Part shown: in pieces, positions 16,230-23,990 of the stretch
Numbering within the stretch: position 1 is the stretch's first letter
Layout of the letters: the number at the start of each line of letters is the position of its first letter
Assembly (NCBI RefSeq): GCF_006874765.1
Contig: NZ_CP040840.1
Location: 2,040,001-2,077,500, forward strand
Source: Leptospira weilii
Lineage (GTDB): Bacteria; Spirochaetota; Leptospiria; Leptospirales; Leptospiraceae
Length of the DNA: 37,500 nt
Direction of reading: 5' to 3'
Notes under the pieces: model-generated
Told to the model about the DNA's origin: nothing
Database searches by the model: none
The model's input: the letters and a program-made list of their open reading frames with translations, nothing else
Translations under genes and position numbers: made by a program

Positions 16230-17809
16230 TTTAAATATCCCATTTTACCAAAGATATTATCTAAGGCAGAGTTTACAGATTCAAAATCATCTTCATCCCA
16301 ATAATGATTCACAAAATTCATGTTACCTTTTTTTCGAATCTGTGCAATGAGATTTTTCGAGTTCGTTTTTTTTGCAGTCCAAAGCTCGACGGCACGAGCA
16401 AAAAGTTCTTCTTGAGAAATCAAATAAGGAATCAATTTTCTCTGACTCTGATTCAACAAAACAGTTTGAATTCCGGGCAACATAATTTTACCAGTCATTC
16501 CAATCTTTTTAAGTCGTTTGTATAACTCCGTATTTTCGACAGCGGACTTGAATTCAGATAGCTCTGTCGAAGTGCTTTCATACCTACCTGGTTGACCGAT
16601 CCAACTGTAATCGATCATGTGTCCGAACTCATGAACGAATGTTGACTGATAAGTATCTTTGAATGTGTGGGAACCATTCAACTCAATTCGGTTTGCATTC
16701 GGATTAAACCTTCCGGAAATATTCGTTTTCAACATAGAGCCGCTCAGATAGTGAACGCCGATGCCTGTTCGATCCTTCGGAAATTTTAGAAATGAATCCA
16801 AATCGGAAATCGTTTTTTGAATGTTTGCATGAACCGTCGGATCTGGAAGATTTAAGTTTATGGAATGCGAAATCGGAACGATCGTTTGAGTCGGTGACGT
16901 TGAGGGAAGAATGAGTTTCGGAATTGAAACTTGGTTCTTCGTATTTTGTTTTTTGTTGGTCTGTGGTCCCCAAGATGGTTCCGCCCAGCAGCGACAACGA
17001 TAATCGTCACCCGGCGCAAGCCGAGCCTGTAATCCTCCCTTACGATTTACAAGAGGGGGTGAGTCCCAGGTATAAAATTTGTCTGCTACATGAGCGTGAG
17101 TATCTCGAACTCGTGAATCTTTTTGACTTCTCCAATAGTATCCGGGAAACCCTGCTTTTGTTTGTCTAAAGCGACTTTGTTGTGAAAAAAACTTACCCGT
17201 TTGGTCTTTCGCCCAAAACTCGGCTCGGCGTTCTGAAATTCCGGTAGCGTTTTGAATTTGGGAGGCGATGTCTTGGTATTTTAATCCCTTCGAAAGTCCG
17301 TCCGTAACAATCTTTTGAACCCGATCAAAATGTTCCCGAAACGCGTTGGAGGCAAGACTCGATTGCTCCTTTATCATCTGATTGACCCGGTTCCAAACTT
17401 CCGTAGACTCTTTTTGAGAAATAGGAATTGCAGGGACTCGAAACGCGGATCGATCTCCTCCTACAACTCCAGCGCGAGGGGAGTTCATACTTTCATATTG
17501 TTTGCCAATGAATGAATTTGTTTTGTCCCGAGACCAAGCATCAATCATCTGGACGTTTCGTTTTATCTGAGACTCGAATTCTTTTCGAGGAGCAAAGTCC
17601 CCGTATTGACTTTTTAGTTGACCCAGTAAGATTCTAAGATCGGAAACATCTAATCGAACAACGGGTTCAAAAAAATAACTATCGGCACGTGCCTCTTTTG
17701 AATAGGCTTGGACGCCTTTCAAAATTACAGAGTTTACCTGTTTGGCAAAACGAGAAACTTCATCTTTCCACAGTTTAGAATATTGAAGCTCTAAACTTAG
17801 AGGATACAC
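16226..17809 (-). CDS. MuF-like minor head protein fused to HExxH metallopeptidase-like domain
   Basis: A 527-residue protein with two parts. Residues 185-280 are the Mu F-like domain: helix FAKDQTGKFFSQ-type segment, WRSQKDSRVRDTHAH at 226-240, TWDSPP, and a CRCW motif at 272-275. It would sit near the portal inside the head. Residues 330-527 carry FVHEFGHMIDYSW (HExxH at 393-397) and a downstream EELFARAVELW (467-477) with a possible third zinc ligand. Such tails occur in MuF polyvalent or effector proteins delivered with phage DNA. The start is a GTG at 17809 with GGGG about 8 bases upstream. Confidence 0.8.
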   Translation of the reverse strand: MYPLSLELQYSKLWKDEVSRFAKQVNSVILKGVQAYSKEARADSYFFEPVVRLDVSDLRILLGQLKSQYGDFAPRKEFESQIKRNVQMIDAWSRDKTNSFIGKQYESMNSPRAGVVGGDRSAFRVPAIPISQKESTEVWNRVNQMIKEQSSLASNAFREHFDRVQKIVTDGLSKGLKYQDIASQIQNATGISERRAEFWAKDQTGKFFSQQSRFRQTKAGFPGYYWRSQKDSRVRDTHAHVADKFYTWDSPPLVNRKGGLQARLAPGDDYRCRCWAEPSWGPQTNKKQNTKNQVSIPKLILPSTSPTQTIVPISHSINLNLPDPTVHANIQKTISDLDSFLKFPKDRTGIGVHYLSGSMLKTNISGRFNPNANRIELNGSHTFKDTYQSTFVHEFGHMIDYSWIGQPGRYESTSTELSEFKSAVENTELYKRLKKIGMTGKIMLPGIQTVLLNQSQRKLIPYLISQEELFARAVELWTAKKTNSKNLIAQIRKKGNMNFVNHYWDEDDFESVNSALDNIFGKMGYLK

Positions 17810-17991
17810 GGCATTTTCCCCTTTTTTTGCGAACGTTGGGAAAATGCGTTTAAGACGGAAAATAACGCATCCGTATTTTGAAATAAAACAGGTTCAGCAT
17901 TGTTCAGCAAACAGGGAGATACCCAAAGATACACCTTTGGGCCCAAAAGCGCGGAAAATGGCCTTTTATTCGATTTTTGGAACATTCGAAA
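17810..17991. other. Repeat-rich intergenic segment between portal and MuF genes
   Basis: A 182-base gap with no convincing gene (a 62-codon minus-strand ORF has no ribosome site). It is dense in short repeats: ATGCGTT/AACGCAT (17844-17850 and 17864-17870), tandem GTTCAGCA copies at 17892 and 17902, and CCCAAAG-6-CTTTGGG (17922-17941) followed at once by CCCAAAAG, which could pair with the same arm. It may be a structured leader or a packaging/regulatory site. Confidence 0.45.
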
Positions 17992-19422
17992 TTACTGTTG
18001 AACGGGACTATTCAATTCTTCAGGGTTTGACAGATCCGGTTCGGTAAAATCTAAATGGCCGCCATCTTGAGAGTAATCGAAATTTTCCATTTCAGGAAAT
18101 CTCTTTTGTTTAACCTCCCCAGGCGAAAGCGAACCGATTGTTATATAGATTTGATCCGCTTGAGCGTTTTTCAAATTCGTGTCCGCTTCGGATGCCGGAG
18201 AAGATTTACACAACGTCTTAAATTTAAACGTCCAATCGAGAGACGCAAAGTCACCGTTTAGAAGTTTGTAAATCTGTCCTTCGGTCGAGCGGATTCTTAA
18301 TTTGATAAATTGGTCTATGATGGGACGCACTTTGAGTTCTTGAAAACGAGAAACGTCCTCGAAGTAACTTACGTCGTCCGATGGATCGCTATTGCCGATA
18401 TTGATTACGGATTGTGTTCGTCCTAATATTTTTGAAATAGGTATCTTTGAGAGACCTGATAAAACTTTAAAAATGAAAGAAAAAAGTGTTTCGAGTTGTG
18501 AATCGGATATTCCCGAGCTACCCAGACGAGTTAGTGTTTCATCTTTTCCAAGCATCGCAGTGGACTGAGTGGATAGAGTATGCCTTAATAATCGAAGAAA
18601 CTCCATCGTCTTTGCGGGAGACGCAGAGTCCAGTTTGTCGGTAGTAAGGACCTTGACGGCCATCTCAAAAATCAGAGATGTTGTGGACCAAAGTGCTGTA
18701 TCGATCGCAATGATTCCATCGTAGACTTTTTCTATTAAGGAAATTCCCCGCTGAGAATCCCAATTCCAACTATTGACTAGCCAGTGCGCTCGGGTGGAGT
18801 CTAATTCTACGCCAGATACAGAACAAATCGGCTCGTTATAATATTTAGAAAGCGGATCGCTCGTTTTTCTCCTTACGGAAACGCGACTCGCATCGATCAC
18901 GTTTATGAATTCAAGATTCCGAATCGTCTCCGGCATTGGCTGGCGAAGCATGTAATCGGTTTGTGGAATATCCGATTTAATTCCCCAAAAGATCAGAGAA
19001 CCTCCATGATTCATTCGAGAACCTTGAATGTGTTCTGTGATTTTCTCTTGAAGCTTGAACTCCTCCATTTCATTCATTAAGATTCTGGAAATGTTCAGAC
19101 CTTTTCTACCTGAATCTCGATCATCCTTATCTCGATTTGTTTCTATTTCGATCCACGCCCTTGTCGCATCTTCCGCGACAGAATCGACTATGTTGGCGAG
19201 GAAACCGTTTGATTCGTAAAGCGCGCGTGCAGTGCTCGGGGAAATTCGTTCTGGATTCGGTGTAACACCTCGAAGCTTATCCCTTCCTATGATCCCTTTC
19301 CCAGATGCCATGTGCATCAGCGTATCAAGCCGGGCAACGGATTCGGAGGAGTCTAACTTTGCGACTCGGACGGATGTATCGATTCCTAAGTTCTTGTAAT
19401 AACTGCGACGTTTGCGGGCCAT
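17992..19422 (-). CDS. Portal protein (DUF1073 family)
   Basis: A protein of about 476 residues resembling the DUF1073 portal family. Landmarks are GIIGRDKLRG, ALYESNGFLANIVDSVAEDATRAW near the N-terminus, SRMNHGGSLIFWG, FINVIDASRVSV, HWLVNSWNWDSQRGISLIEKV-type wing residues, and the clip/crown helix FRLLRHTLSTQSTAML. It forms the dodecameric DNA channel. Two ATGs are available. I chose 19422 because the AGGGAG is correctly spaced for it and it overlaps the terminase stop as TAATG. Mu itself uses a different portal family. Confidence 0.85.
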   Translation of the reverse strand: MARKRRSYYKNLGIDTSVRVAKLDSSESVARLDTLMHMASGKGIIGRDKLRGVTPNPERISPSTARALYESNGFLANIVDSVAEDATRAWIEIETNRDKDDRDSGRKGLNISRILMNEMEEFKLQEKITEHIQGSRMNHGGSLIFWGIKSDIPQTDYMLRQPMPETIRNLEFINVIDASRVSVRRKTSDPLSKYYNEPICSVSGVELDSTRAHWLVNSWNWDSQRGISLIEKVYDGIIAIDTALWSTTSLIFEMAVKVLTTDKLDSASPAKTMEFLRLLRHTLSTQSTAMLGKDETLTRLGSSGISDSQLETLFSFIFKVLSGLSKIPISKILGRTQSVINIGNSDPSDDVSYFEDVSRFQELKVRPIIDQFIKLRIRSTEGQIYKLLNGDFASLDWTFKFKTLCKSSPASEADTNLKNAQADQIYITIGSLSPGEVKQKRFPEMENFDYSQDGGHLDFTEPDLSNPEELNSPVQQ

Positions 19423-20171
19423 TACCATCTCCCTTCGTTCAAAAGCATTTCAAAAAATCCGATTCGGTTTTTCATTCCTTCGGCTTGAGGACCGAATTTC
19501 GTTTCTTTGATGAGACCAGCTAAGGAATCGGGAGCATCGTCGTGACGCTCGACTACATCCGAATATTCAAGAATCTGCTTTAAATACTTTTGAGAAACCA
19601 AGTTAGAAAAACGAATCTTGTCCCAATTCATTCGTGCGTATTGCTGAATTCTAAAATCCTTATCTCCAAAACTTGTAACTCCCTTACACTGGATTCCTCT
19701 TCGTTGCATTTCAATTTCAAGAGCGGCCTCGCCCTTATTGTTCTCAATAAAGAGTCGAGAAACTTGAAATTGTTTGCAGAGTTTTTCAATTCGATCATAG
19801 GACTCGCCAAGTTTTGCTCTCCAGATTTCACCTGAGATCACAAAGAATTTTTCACCATTTGCTCCACCCGCTGTAAAAGCATTGAAGTCTTTCTTTTTTT
19901 CCGCTTTTCGAAAGGCAGGATCCCAAAACGCAAATATCTTTGTATCATTCGGGGCCTCTTCAAACTTCGGATCACTAAAAATCTGTTCCGCAACATCCAG
20001 AGGGATTTGTTGATAGAGCGCACTAAATCGACCTTCTCCGATTCTCGCTCTAAGTTTTAAAACATTTTCAATTTTAAAACGCTCCGGCCAGAGAGACGAT
20101 CCATCTTCTAAGATTGCAGGAAGACGTAACACATGCCATTCACCTTTTATCTCCGGCTCAAAAAGTTTCAC
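19422..20171 (-). CDS. Terminase large subunit, nuclease half (separate gene)
   Basis: A 249-residue protein with the RNase H-like nuclease of large terminases. Candidate metal ligands are D84 in AFWDPAFR, E143 in FIENNKG and D211-D215 in HDDAPDSLAGL. Its N-terminus (EWHVLRLPAIL, WPERF, GEGRFSALYQQIP) is the linker usually found between ATPase and nuclease. It lies in a different frame from the ATPase half and begins at a GTG (20171) with a perfect Shine-Dalgarno. A TTG at 20195 would give a slightly longer form. It cuts concatemeric DNA at the motor. Confidence 0.85.
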   Translation of the reverse strand: MKLFEPEIKGEWHVLRLPAILEDGSSLWPERFKIENVLKLRARIGEGRFSALYQQIPLDVAEQIFSDPKFEEAPNDTKIFAFWDPAFRKAEKKKDFNAFTAGGANGEKFFVISGEIWRAKLGESYDRIEKLCKQFQVSRLFIENNKGEAALEIEMQRRGIQCKGVTSFGDKDFRIQQYARMNWDKIRFSNLVSQKYLKQILEYSDVVERHDDAPDSLAGLIKETKFGPQAEGMKNRIGFFEMLLNEGRW

Positions 20172-20886
20172 TTTCGACCTCCTTATCTTCACCAATCAAT
20201 CTTCCTGTAAGGTCGTTGCGTAACCATCTTGTATGAACGATCAAAATAATTGCGTTAGGAGAGAGACGCGTTTCCCCTACAGACATGAAGTTCTCGATGA
20301 TTTTTTCGGATATAGTTTCGGACGTCGCTTCTTCTCGGTTTTTATACGGATCATCTACGATCAAAAGGTCCGCGCCGTCCCCGTTAAAACCTCCTTTGAG
20401 TCCCGCACTTAAAACGAGTCCGCCACTTGTCGTTTCCCACTCAGCCGCCGCTCGCATATCCGGGCGAACTTTCGTATTTGGAAATATTTGAGAAAAGCGG
20501 TTTGACTCTACGCAGTCACGAACCCAACGACCAAAACGCGCGGCCTTGTTATCAGAGTAGGAAAGTAATATTACGTTTTTATCTGGATGCCTTCCTAAGA
20601 ACCAAGCAGGAAAGATTCGTGTGCAAATCTGGCTCTTGCCTCTTCGCGGAGGCATGTTTATAATTCCTCTTTGAATTTCTCCTTTCTCCATTCGTTCAAG
20701 GAGGTGAATGATAGATTTGATGTGAAGAGGGTCTTCAAATTTCGGATCAATATATTTTGCAAATGCTGTTAGAGAATCTTTTCCAAATTCTTTGCCGTAT
20801 AATATCCGATCGGTTTTCTTTACTTTCGAAAATCGCTTTGTTCCTGCTTCTCGGATCGACTCTAAAATTTCACGGTCAACGGACAT
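20158..20886 (-). CDS. Terminase large subunit, ATPase half (separate gene)
   Basis: A 242-residue protein with the packaging ATPase motifs: Walker A PPRRGKS (79-85), Walker B LLIVDDP (174-180) and coupling motif IVHTRW (216-221). It ends four residues after the point where intact large terminases continue into the nuclease, at a TGA (20160-20158), so the motor is encoded as two ORFs overlapping by 14 bases. All catalytic motifs are intact. This is either a natural split or a sequencing or natural frameshift. Confidence 0.85.
   Translation of the reverse strand: MSVDREILESIREAGTKRFSKVKKTDRILYGKEFGKDSLTAFAKYIDPKFEDPLHIKSIIHLLERMEKGEIQRGIINMPPRRGKSQICTRIFPAWFLGRHPDKNVILLSYSDNKAARFGRWVRDCVESNRFSQIFPNTKVRPDMRAAAEWETTSGGLVLSAGLKGGFNGDGADLLIVDDPYKNREEATSETISEKIIENFMSVGETRLSPNAIILIVHTRWLRNDLTGRLIGEDKEVESETF
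20178..20184 (-). promoter_or_regulatory. Shine-Dalgarno that sets the start of the nuclease half
   Basis: AAGGAGG lies 6 bases upstream of the GTG at 20171, inside the 3' end of the ATPase ORF. Its strength and ideal spacing favour independent initiation of the nuclease half. A strong site just before a frame change could also promote frameshifting. Confidence 0.7.
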
Positions 20887-20889
20887 ACT

Positions 20890-21429
20890 TCACACTTTGA
20901 GAGATCCGATCTTCTCGTGAATTCGAGCGGCTATACTCTTGTCCCAATTTTCTTGAATCGCTTGTGCAACCGGAGGACATTCTTGAAGCACTTCAAAAAT
21001 TGCGTTTACGATCACGAGCGGATGTAAGCGATCGCCTTCCATTCGTTCAAGTTTGAGTTCGTATTCGGAAATGTTTTTAAACGCATATACGGCATTTTCA
21101 AAGCTCGTAAGTCCCGGAGCTTTTTTATCCGTAAGCATCTTATACAAAGTATCAACGATATTCCTTGTTCTGCTTTTGATCTCAACGAGTCGGTTTTCAG
21201 CGATCACCTCAACACGCTTTTCAGCTCTGACTACAAGTCGGCTACGTTTTTCTTTCCACGTTAGTCCGTCCTTATCCTTTTCCTCAGCCCATTCCTTCAC
21301 GGTTTTCGCGGTGGTCTTCGTTCCAAATTCTTCCCGAAGTTGTTTTGCAACCGCGTTCACGGAAGATCCGGAACCGGAAATTGCGTAGAGAAAAAAGGCT
21401 CGTTCCCTTATAGCCGGTTCCGTGCTCAT
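20890..21429 (-). CDS. Terminase small subunit-like protein (Mu gp27/DUF3486-like)
   Basis: A protein of about 179 residues just upstream of the large terminase genes. The N-terminal 50 residues form a helix-turn-helix (AFFLYAISGSGSSVNAVAKQL, KTVKEWAEEK) of the kind used by small terminases to bind the packaging site. The rest is helical (RLVVRAEKRVEVIAENRLVEI) and suits ring assembly. The second ATG (21429) has better spacing from AAGGGA than the first (21435). Confidence 0.75.
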   Translation of the reverse strand: MSTEPAIRERAFFLYAISGSGSSVNAVAKQLREEFGTKTTAKTVKEWAEEKDKDGLTWKEKRSRLVVRAEKRVEVIAENRLVEIKSRTRNIVDTLYKMLTDKKAPGLTSFENAVYAFKNISEYELKLERMEGDRLHPLVIVNAIFEVLQECPPVAQAIQENWDKSIAARIHEKIGSLKV

Positions 21430-21445
21430 TTGCATTCCCTTCCGA

Positions 21446-21787
21446 TTAATCCGGTTGTTCTTCTGATTGAACCGGTGCTGAGTGTGTGTAATTGACCGCT
21501 TCGAAAACTCGCTTCATCAGAACTTCGTAAAATGTCGTAGTGAAACAAAAATTCAGAAGTAGGATCACAGAATAGTATCCGAGTTCAGAGATAGAATCTC
21601 CTAAAACGAATCGCACCAATTCAAAGAAGATTGCGATTCCGGTAGCGAGATACAAAACAAACCGCGCCTTATCACGTTGGACAAATTCGTTTTTGAAGAA
21701 ACGAAAGACCCACTGACTCAAGAATAAAACGAGAGCTATGTATAACGGAATGAATAATCCGAAGACTGCTTGTGTTAAAAGTTCCAT
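21446..21787 (-). CDS. Holin-like membrane protein
   Basis: A 113-residue protein with three likely membrane helices at about 7-31, 41-63 and 69-91, a short charged loop (KNEFVQRDKAR) and a polar C-terminal tail (SAPVQSEEQPD). It lies next to the endolysin and spanin candidates, so a holin is the best guess. No specific holin family is recognised. Confidence 0.6.
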   Translation of the reverse strand: MELLTQAVFGLFIPLYIALVLFLSQWVFRFFKNEFVQRDKARFVLYLATGIAIFFELVRFVLGDSISELGYYSVILLLNFCFTTTFYEVLMKRVFEAVNYTHSAPVQSEEQPD

Positions 21788-21803
21788 AACCTTTTTCCTT
21801 TTA

Positions 21804-22493
21804 TTATATTAGATTTTTTGATTTTAAAAACTTAGCCGGGTCCATAGGCGTAGGCCAAGATTTCGTTTTTTCATTCCAAGGCCAGACTTCGAAATGCAAA
21901 TGAGGTCCCATCGAATAGCCGAGATTTCCGCTCGTTCCGATCACAGTTCCAGCCTTGACATTCTGTCCGACCAATACGTAGGAATCGATGTGCTTGAACT
22001 TGTATTGATTTTTAGTATGGACTCCGATTGCGATAATATACGGTGTCCAAGCTCTACCACGCGGAATCTTCCCTGTTCTGATCAAATCGATCCAAGTTCC
22101 TTTTTCATAATGAAATCGGACCGGATATTTTTCGTCTCTTTGGAGAACGGTTTTGATAATGCAGTCCTCGGGAATTTTGATTTTTCTTTCGCCTCCTAAG
22201 TCGATTCCGAGATGAAACTGTTTCGAGGGTTTTCCGTTGATGTTCAGCGTTCTATAACCGAACGGAGATGTTATATGAGGCTCGTCTACCGGACAGACGA
22301 AAACCGGTTCGAGAACCGGAGGGAATACGGGTAAGCTCGCCTTGACTGCTTCCGATCCTATGTGTTTCGTTTCTAATCCAGCAAGTGGGGAACCATTCCA
22401 ATAGTTTTGTGTCTGCTGGATCGCATCGAAGTTCAGAAAATGTTTTTGAACCTCAAAAGAAGCGGATTTTAAAAATTCTAATATTTGATTCAT
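21804..22493 (-). CDS. M23 (LytM-type) peptidase, phage endolysin
   Basis: A 229-residue protein. The M23 metallopeptidase domain spans about 70-225: ITSPFGYR, the first zinc motif HLGIDLGG, H163-KHID region, a glycine-rich VGQNVKAGTVIGTSGNLG, and the second zinc motif HLHFEVW. It would cut peptide cross-links of the murein. There is no signal peptide, so it needs a holin for export. The N-terminal 60 residues are helical and unassigned. It overlaps the spanin-like gene by 4 bases. Confidence 0.85.
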   Translation of the reverse strand: MNQILEFLKSASFEVQKHFLNFDAIQQTQNYWNGSPLAGLETKHIGSEAVKASLPVFPPVLEPVFVCPVDEPHITSPFGYRTLNINGKPSKQFHLGIDLGGERKIKIPEDCIIKTVLQRDEKYPVRFHYEKGTWIDLIRTGKIPRGRAWTPYIIAIGVHTKNQYKFKHIDSYVLVGQNVKAGTVIGTSGNLGYSMGPHLHFEVWPWNEKTKSWPTPMDPAKFLKSKNLI

Positions 22494-22930
22494 GATTGCT
22501 TTTCCCCTAAAAGACTACCTACAACCGGAAGACTATTGCGTCTGAGTGCAAGGATCGCAAGAACGACGAGAATCAAGGCGACCAGAGATAGAACAATAAA
22601 TCCTATCACCGCATAGTAGAGCCACTTGATACCGCGTCCTTCTCCGGCTTCTTTGGATACCTTGGTCAACTGAATGTCTTTTTTTTCGCTTGCAGCATTA
22701 CAAAGATTCAACTCTTCCTTAAGGATGTTGATCTCTTGAGCGTTCTCGATGTTTCGAGCGTCGCATCGATCCAGTTCTGAAATCGCTCGCTCTATAGCTC
22801 CGGGGCGGTTTTCGGCAAGTGCCATTTTCGTTTTTTGAATTTGTTTGCTGTCTTCTTTCAGCGTTGGCGGAAGTGTTTGAAGAACCGCGCACGCACCTAA
22901 AAGCAAAAGTATAACCGAAATCTTTTTCAT
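22490..22930 (-). CDS. Unimolecular spanin-like lipoprotein
   Basis: A 146-residue protein with a lipoprotein signal (MKKISVILLLLGAC, lipobox LLGAC with Cys14). A periplasmic helical segment follows (residues 25-95, rich in Glu/Lys, coiled-coil-like), then one membrane helix at 104-129 and a short basic C-terminus (RRNSLPVV). An outer-membrane lipid anchor at one end and an inner-membrane helix at the other is the layout of a u-spanin, which fuses the two membranes at lysis. It is encoded directly beside the endolysin, which supports the role. A lipoprotein of another function is possible. Confidence 0.65.
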   Translation of the reverse strand: MKKISVILLLLGACAVLQTLPPTLKEDSKQIQKTKMALAENRPGAIERAISELDRCDARNIENAQEINILKEELNLCNAASEKKDIQLTKVSKEAGEGRGIKWLYYAVIGFIVLSLVALILVVLAILALRRNSLPVVGSLLGEKQS

Positions 22931-23487
22931 TCCGCACCTCCGTGATCTTTGATCGAAATGGAAACGTGTTCCGCATCCCCCGCGAGTATGCGAAAATTGG
23001 TCGCGTGATTTTTGAATCGATCCTTCGGAAAGTTTATGTTCAGAAAAATTCCGTTTTTCTGAACTACATCGATTAAGATTCTTGAGAGCGCGCTAACCGC
23101 CGCAGAGGATATGTAGTCTACATTCAATAACGAAAACGTCAGCCTTACGTTCGGATACGGATTCCCTAATCTGGCACGGACTTCACTCACAAGGTTAAAC
23201 AGAAAATCATAAAAACCTTCCGCGTCGCGAACGCGCAAAGAGTCGATGAATTGGATTGAGGTGACGTGTTCCTGAATGAATCTCGCTCCCGGGAGTGAAT
23301 TGGTTTGAATTTGAACCACGGAAATAGTCTCTTTCGAATCGAGACGTTTTGTGATGAGCTTAGAAAGAAGTCCAAAAATCTGTCCGAGCGGTTTACGATA
23401 AACCAACAGGACCATAAAAAATAATATTATGGAAACAAGAAGTAGAGAGAGATGATCGATTTGTAGAAGTGCCTTTAATTCATCCAT
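22927..23487 (-). CDS. Membrane-anchored STAS-like protein
   Basis: A 186-residue protein with one N-terminal membrane helix (about 12-30), a basic linker, and a cytoplasmic domain. Residues 113-150 read VRLTFSLLNVDYISSAAVSAL and then RILIDVVQKNGIFLNIN, which has the strand-loop-helix pattern of STAS/anti-sigma-antagonist folds. I chose the ATG at 23487; a TTG at 23523 is also open but adds no ribosome site. Its place between the late regulator and the lysis genes suggests control of lysis or of a host signalling pathway, but the function is unknown. Confidence 0.6.
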   Translation of the reverse strand: MDELKALLQIDHLSLLLVSIILFFMVLLVYRKPLGQIFGLLSKLITKRLDSKETISVVQIQTNSLPGARFIQEHVTSIQFIDSLRVRDAEGFYDFLFNLVSEVRARLGNPYPNVRLTFSLLNVDYISSAAVSALSRILIDVVQKNGIFLNINFPKDRFKNHATNFRILAGDAEHVSISIKDHGGAE

Positions 23488-23563
23488 GTCACCAATGCTA
23501 ACAAAGAAAATACCAATGCGCAACGTCGGCGAAGACCCCTAAGTCCCGCGATTTCCGCTGGTT

Positions 23564-23914
23564 TTAAGATTCTTCTTTTTCACAAAATCGATTTTGAAAG
23601 AATTCTTCGACTCCAACTCTGGAATACAGAATCGTTCCGTCGTAAAACTTCCAAAACTTTCCGAGCAGTCCCTCACGACGATAATAGCTAATTCTACGAA
23701 CGCTGCGTTTGAGCAGAGCGGCGACTTGTTGCGGCGTCATGGTATCGTCTGGATCTTTGGGTATCGCTGGATTTGTTTGTAACGTAGAAGAACGTTTTTG
23801 CGTTAACTCTTTGATAGGAATGTTTTTGAATAGAGAACCTTCTGTTGTGTAACCGGTTACAGGTTGTTTTGTATTTTGTTTATTCGATTTCTGCGATTTG
23901 TTTTTTTTGGCCAT
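23564..23914 (-). CDS. Winged-helix/MerR-like DNA-binding protein, possible late regulator
   Basis: A 116-residue protein with a very basic, Gln/Asn/Lys-rich N-terminus (about 1-55) and a C-terminal excisionase/MerR-like domain (MTPQQVAALLKRSVRRISYY and FYDGTILYSRVGVEEFF). It is the first gene of the leftward block, the position held by a late activator. No Mor/C homologue is visible elsewhere in the window, so this is the best candidate for that job. The role is inferred. Confidence 0.6.
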   Translation of the reverse strand: MAKKNKSQKSNKQNTKQPVTGYTTEGSLFKNIPIKELTQKRSSTLQTNPAIPKDPDDTMTPQQVAALLKRSVRRISYYRREGLLGKFWKFYDGTILYSRVGVEEFFQNRFCEKEES

Positions 23915-23942
23915 GTGGCAAACGAAAACACAGTTTTAGAAT

Positions 23943-23958
23943 TGTCAAGTGACATCAC
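23943..23958. promoter_or_regulatory. Inverted repeat between divergent late and cargo genes
   Basis: TGTCA-AG-TGACA (23943-23954) overlaps a second small palindrome, GTGA-CA-TCAC (23949-23958), in the 76-base gap between the divergent regulator (start 23914) and MORN gene (start 23991). On the minus strand the first arm reads TTGACA, a -35-like hexamer, but no good -10 follows. It is a plausible operator. Confidence 0.4.
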
Positions 23959-23990
23959 ATATTGATTGTTTTCATTGGGAGTAAAAAACA

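Noticed and set aside
17797..17985. A 62-codon minus-strand ORF in the portal-MuF gap
   Set aside because: No ribosome site, no recognisable motif, and it runs through the short repeats that better explain the segment.
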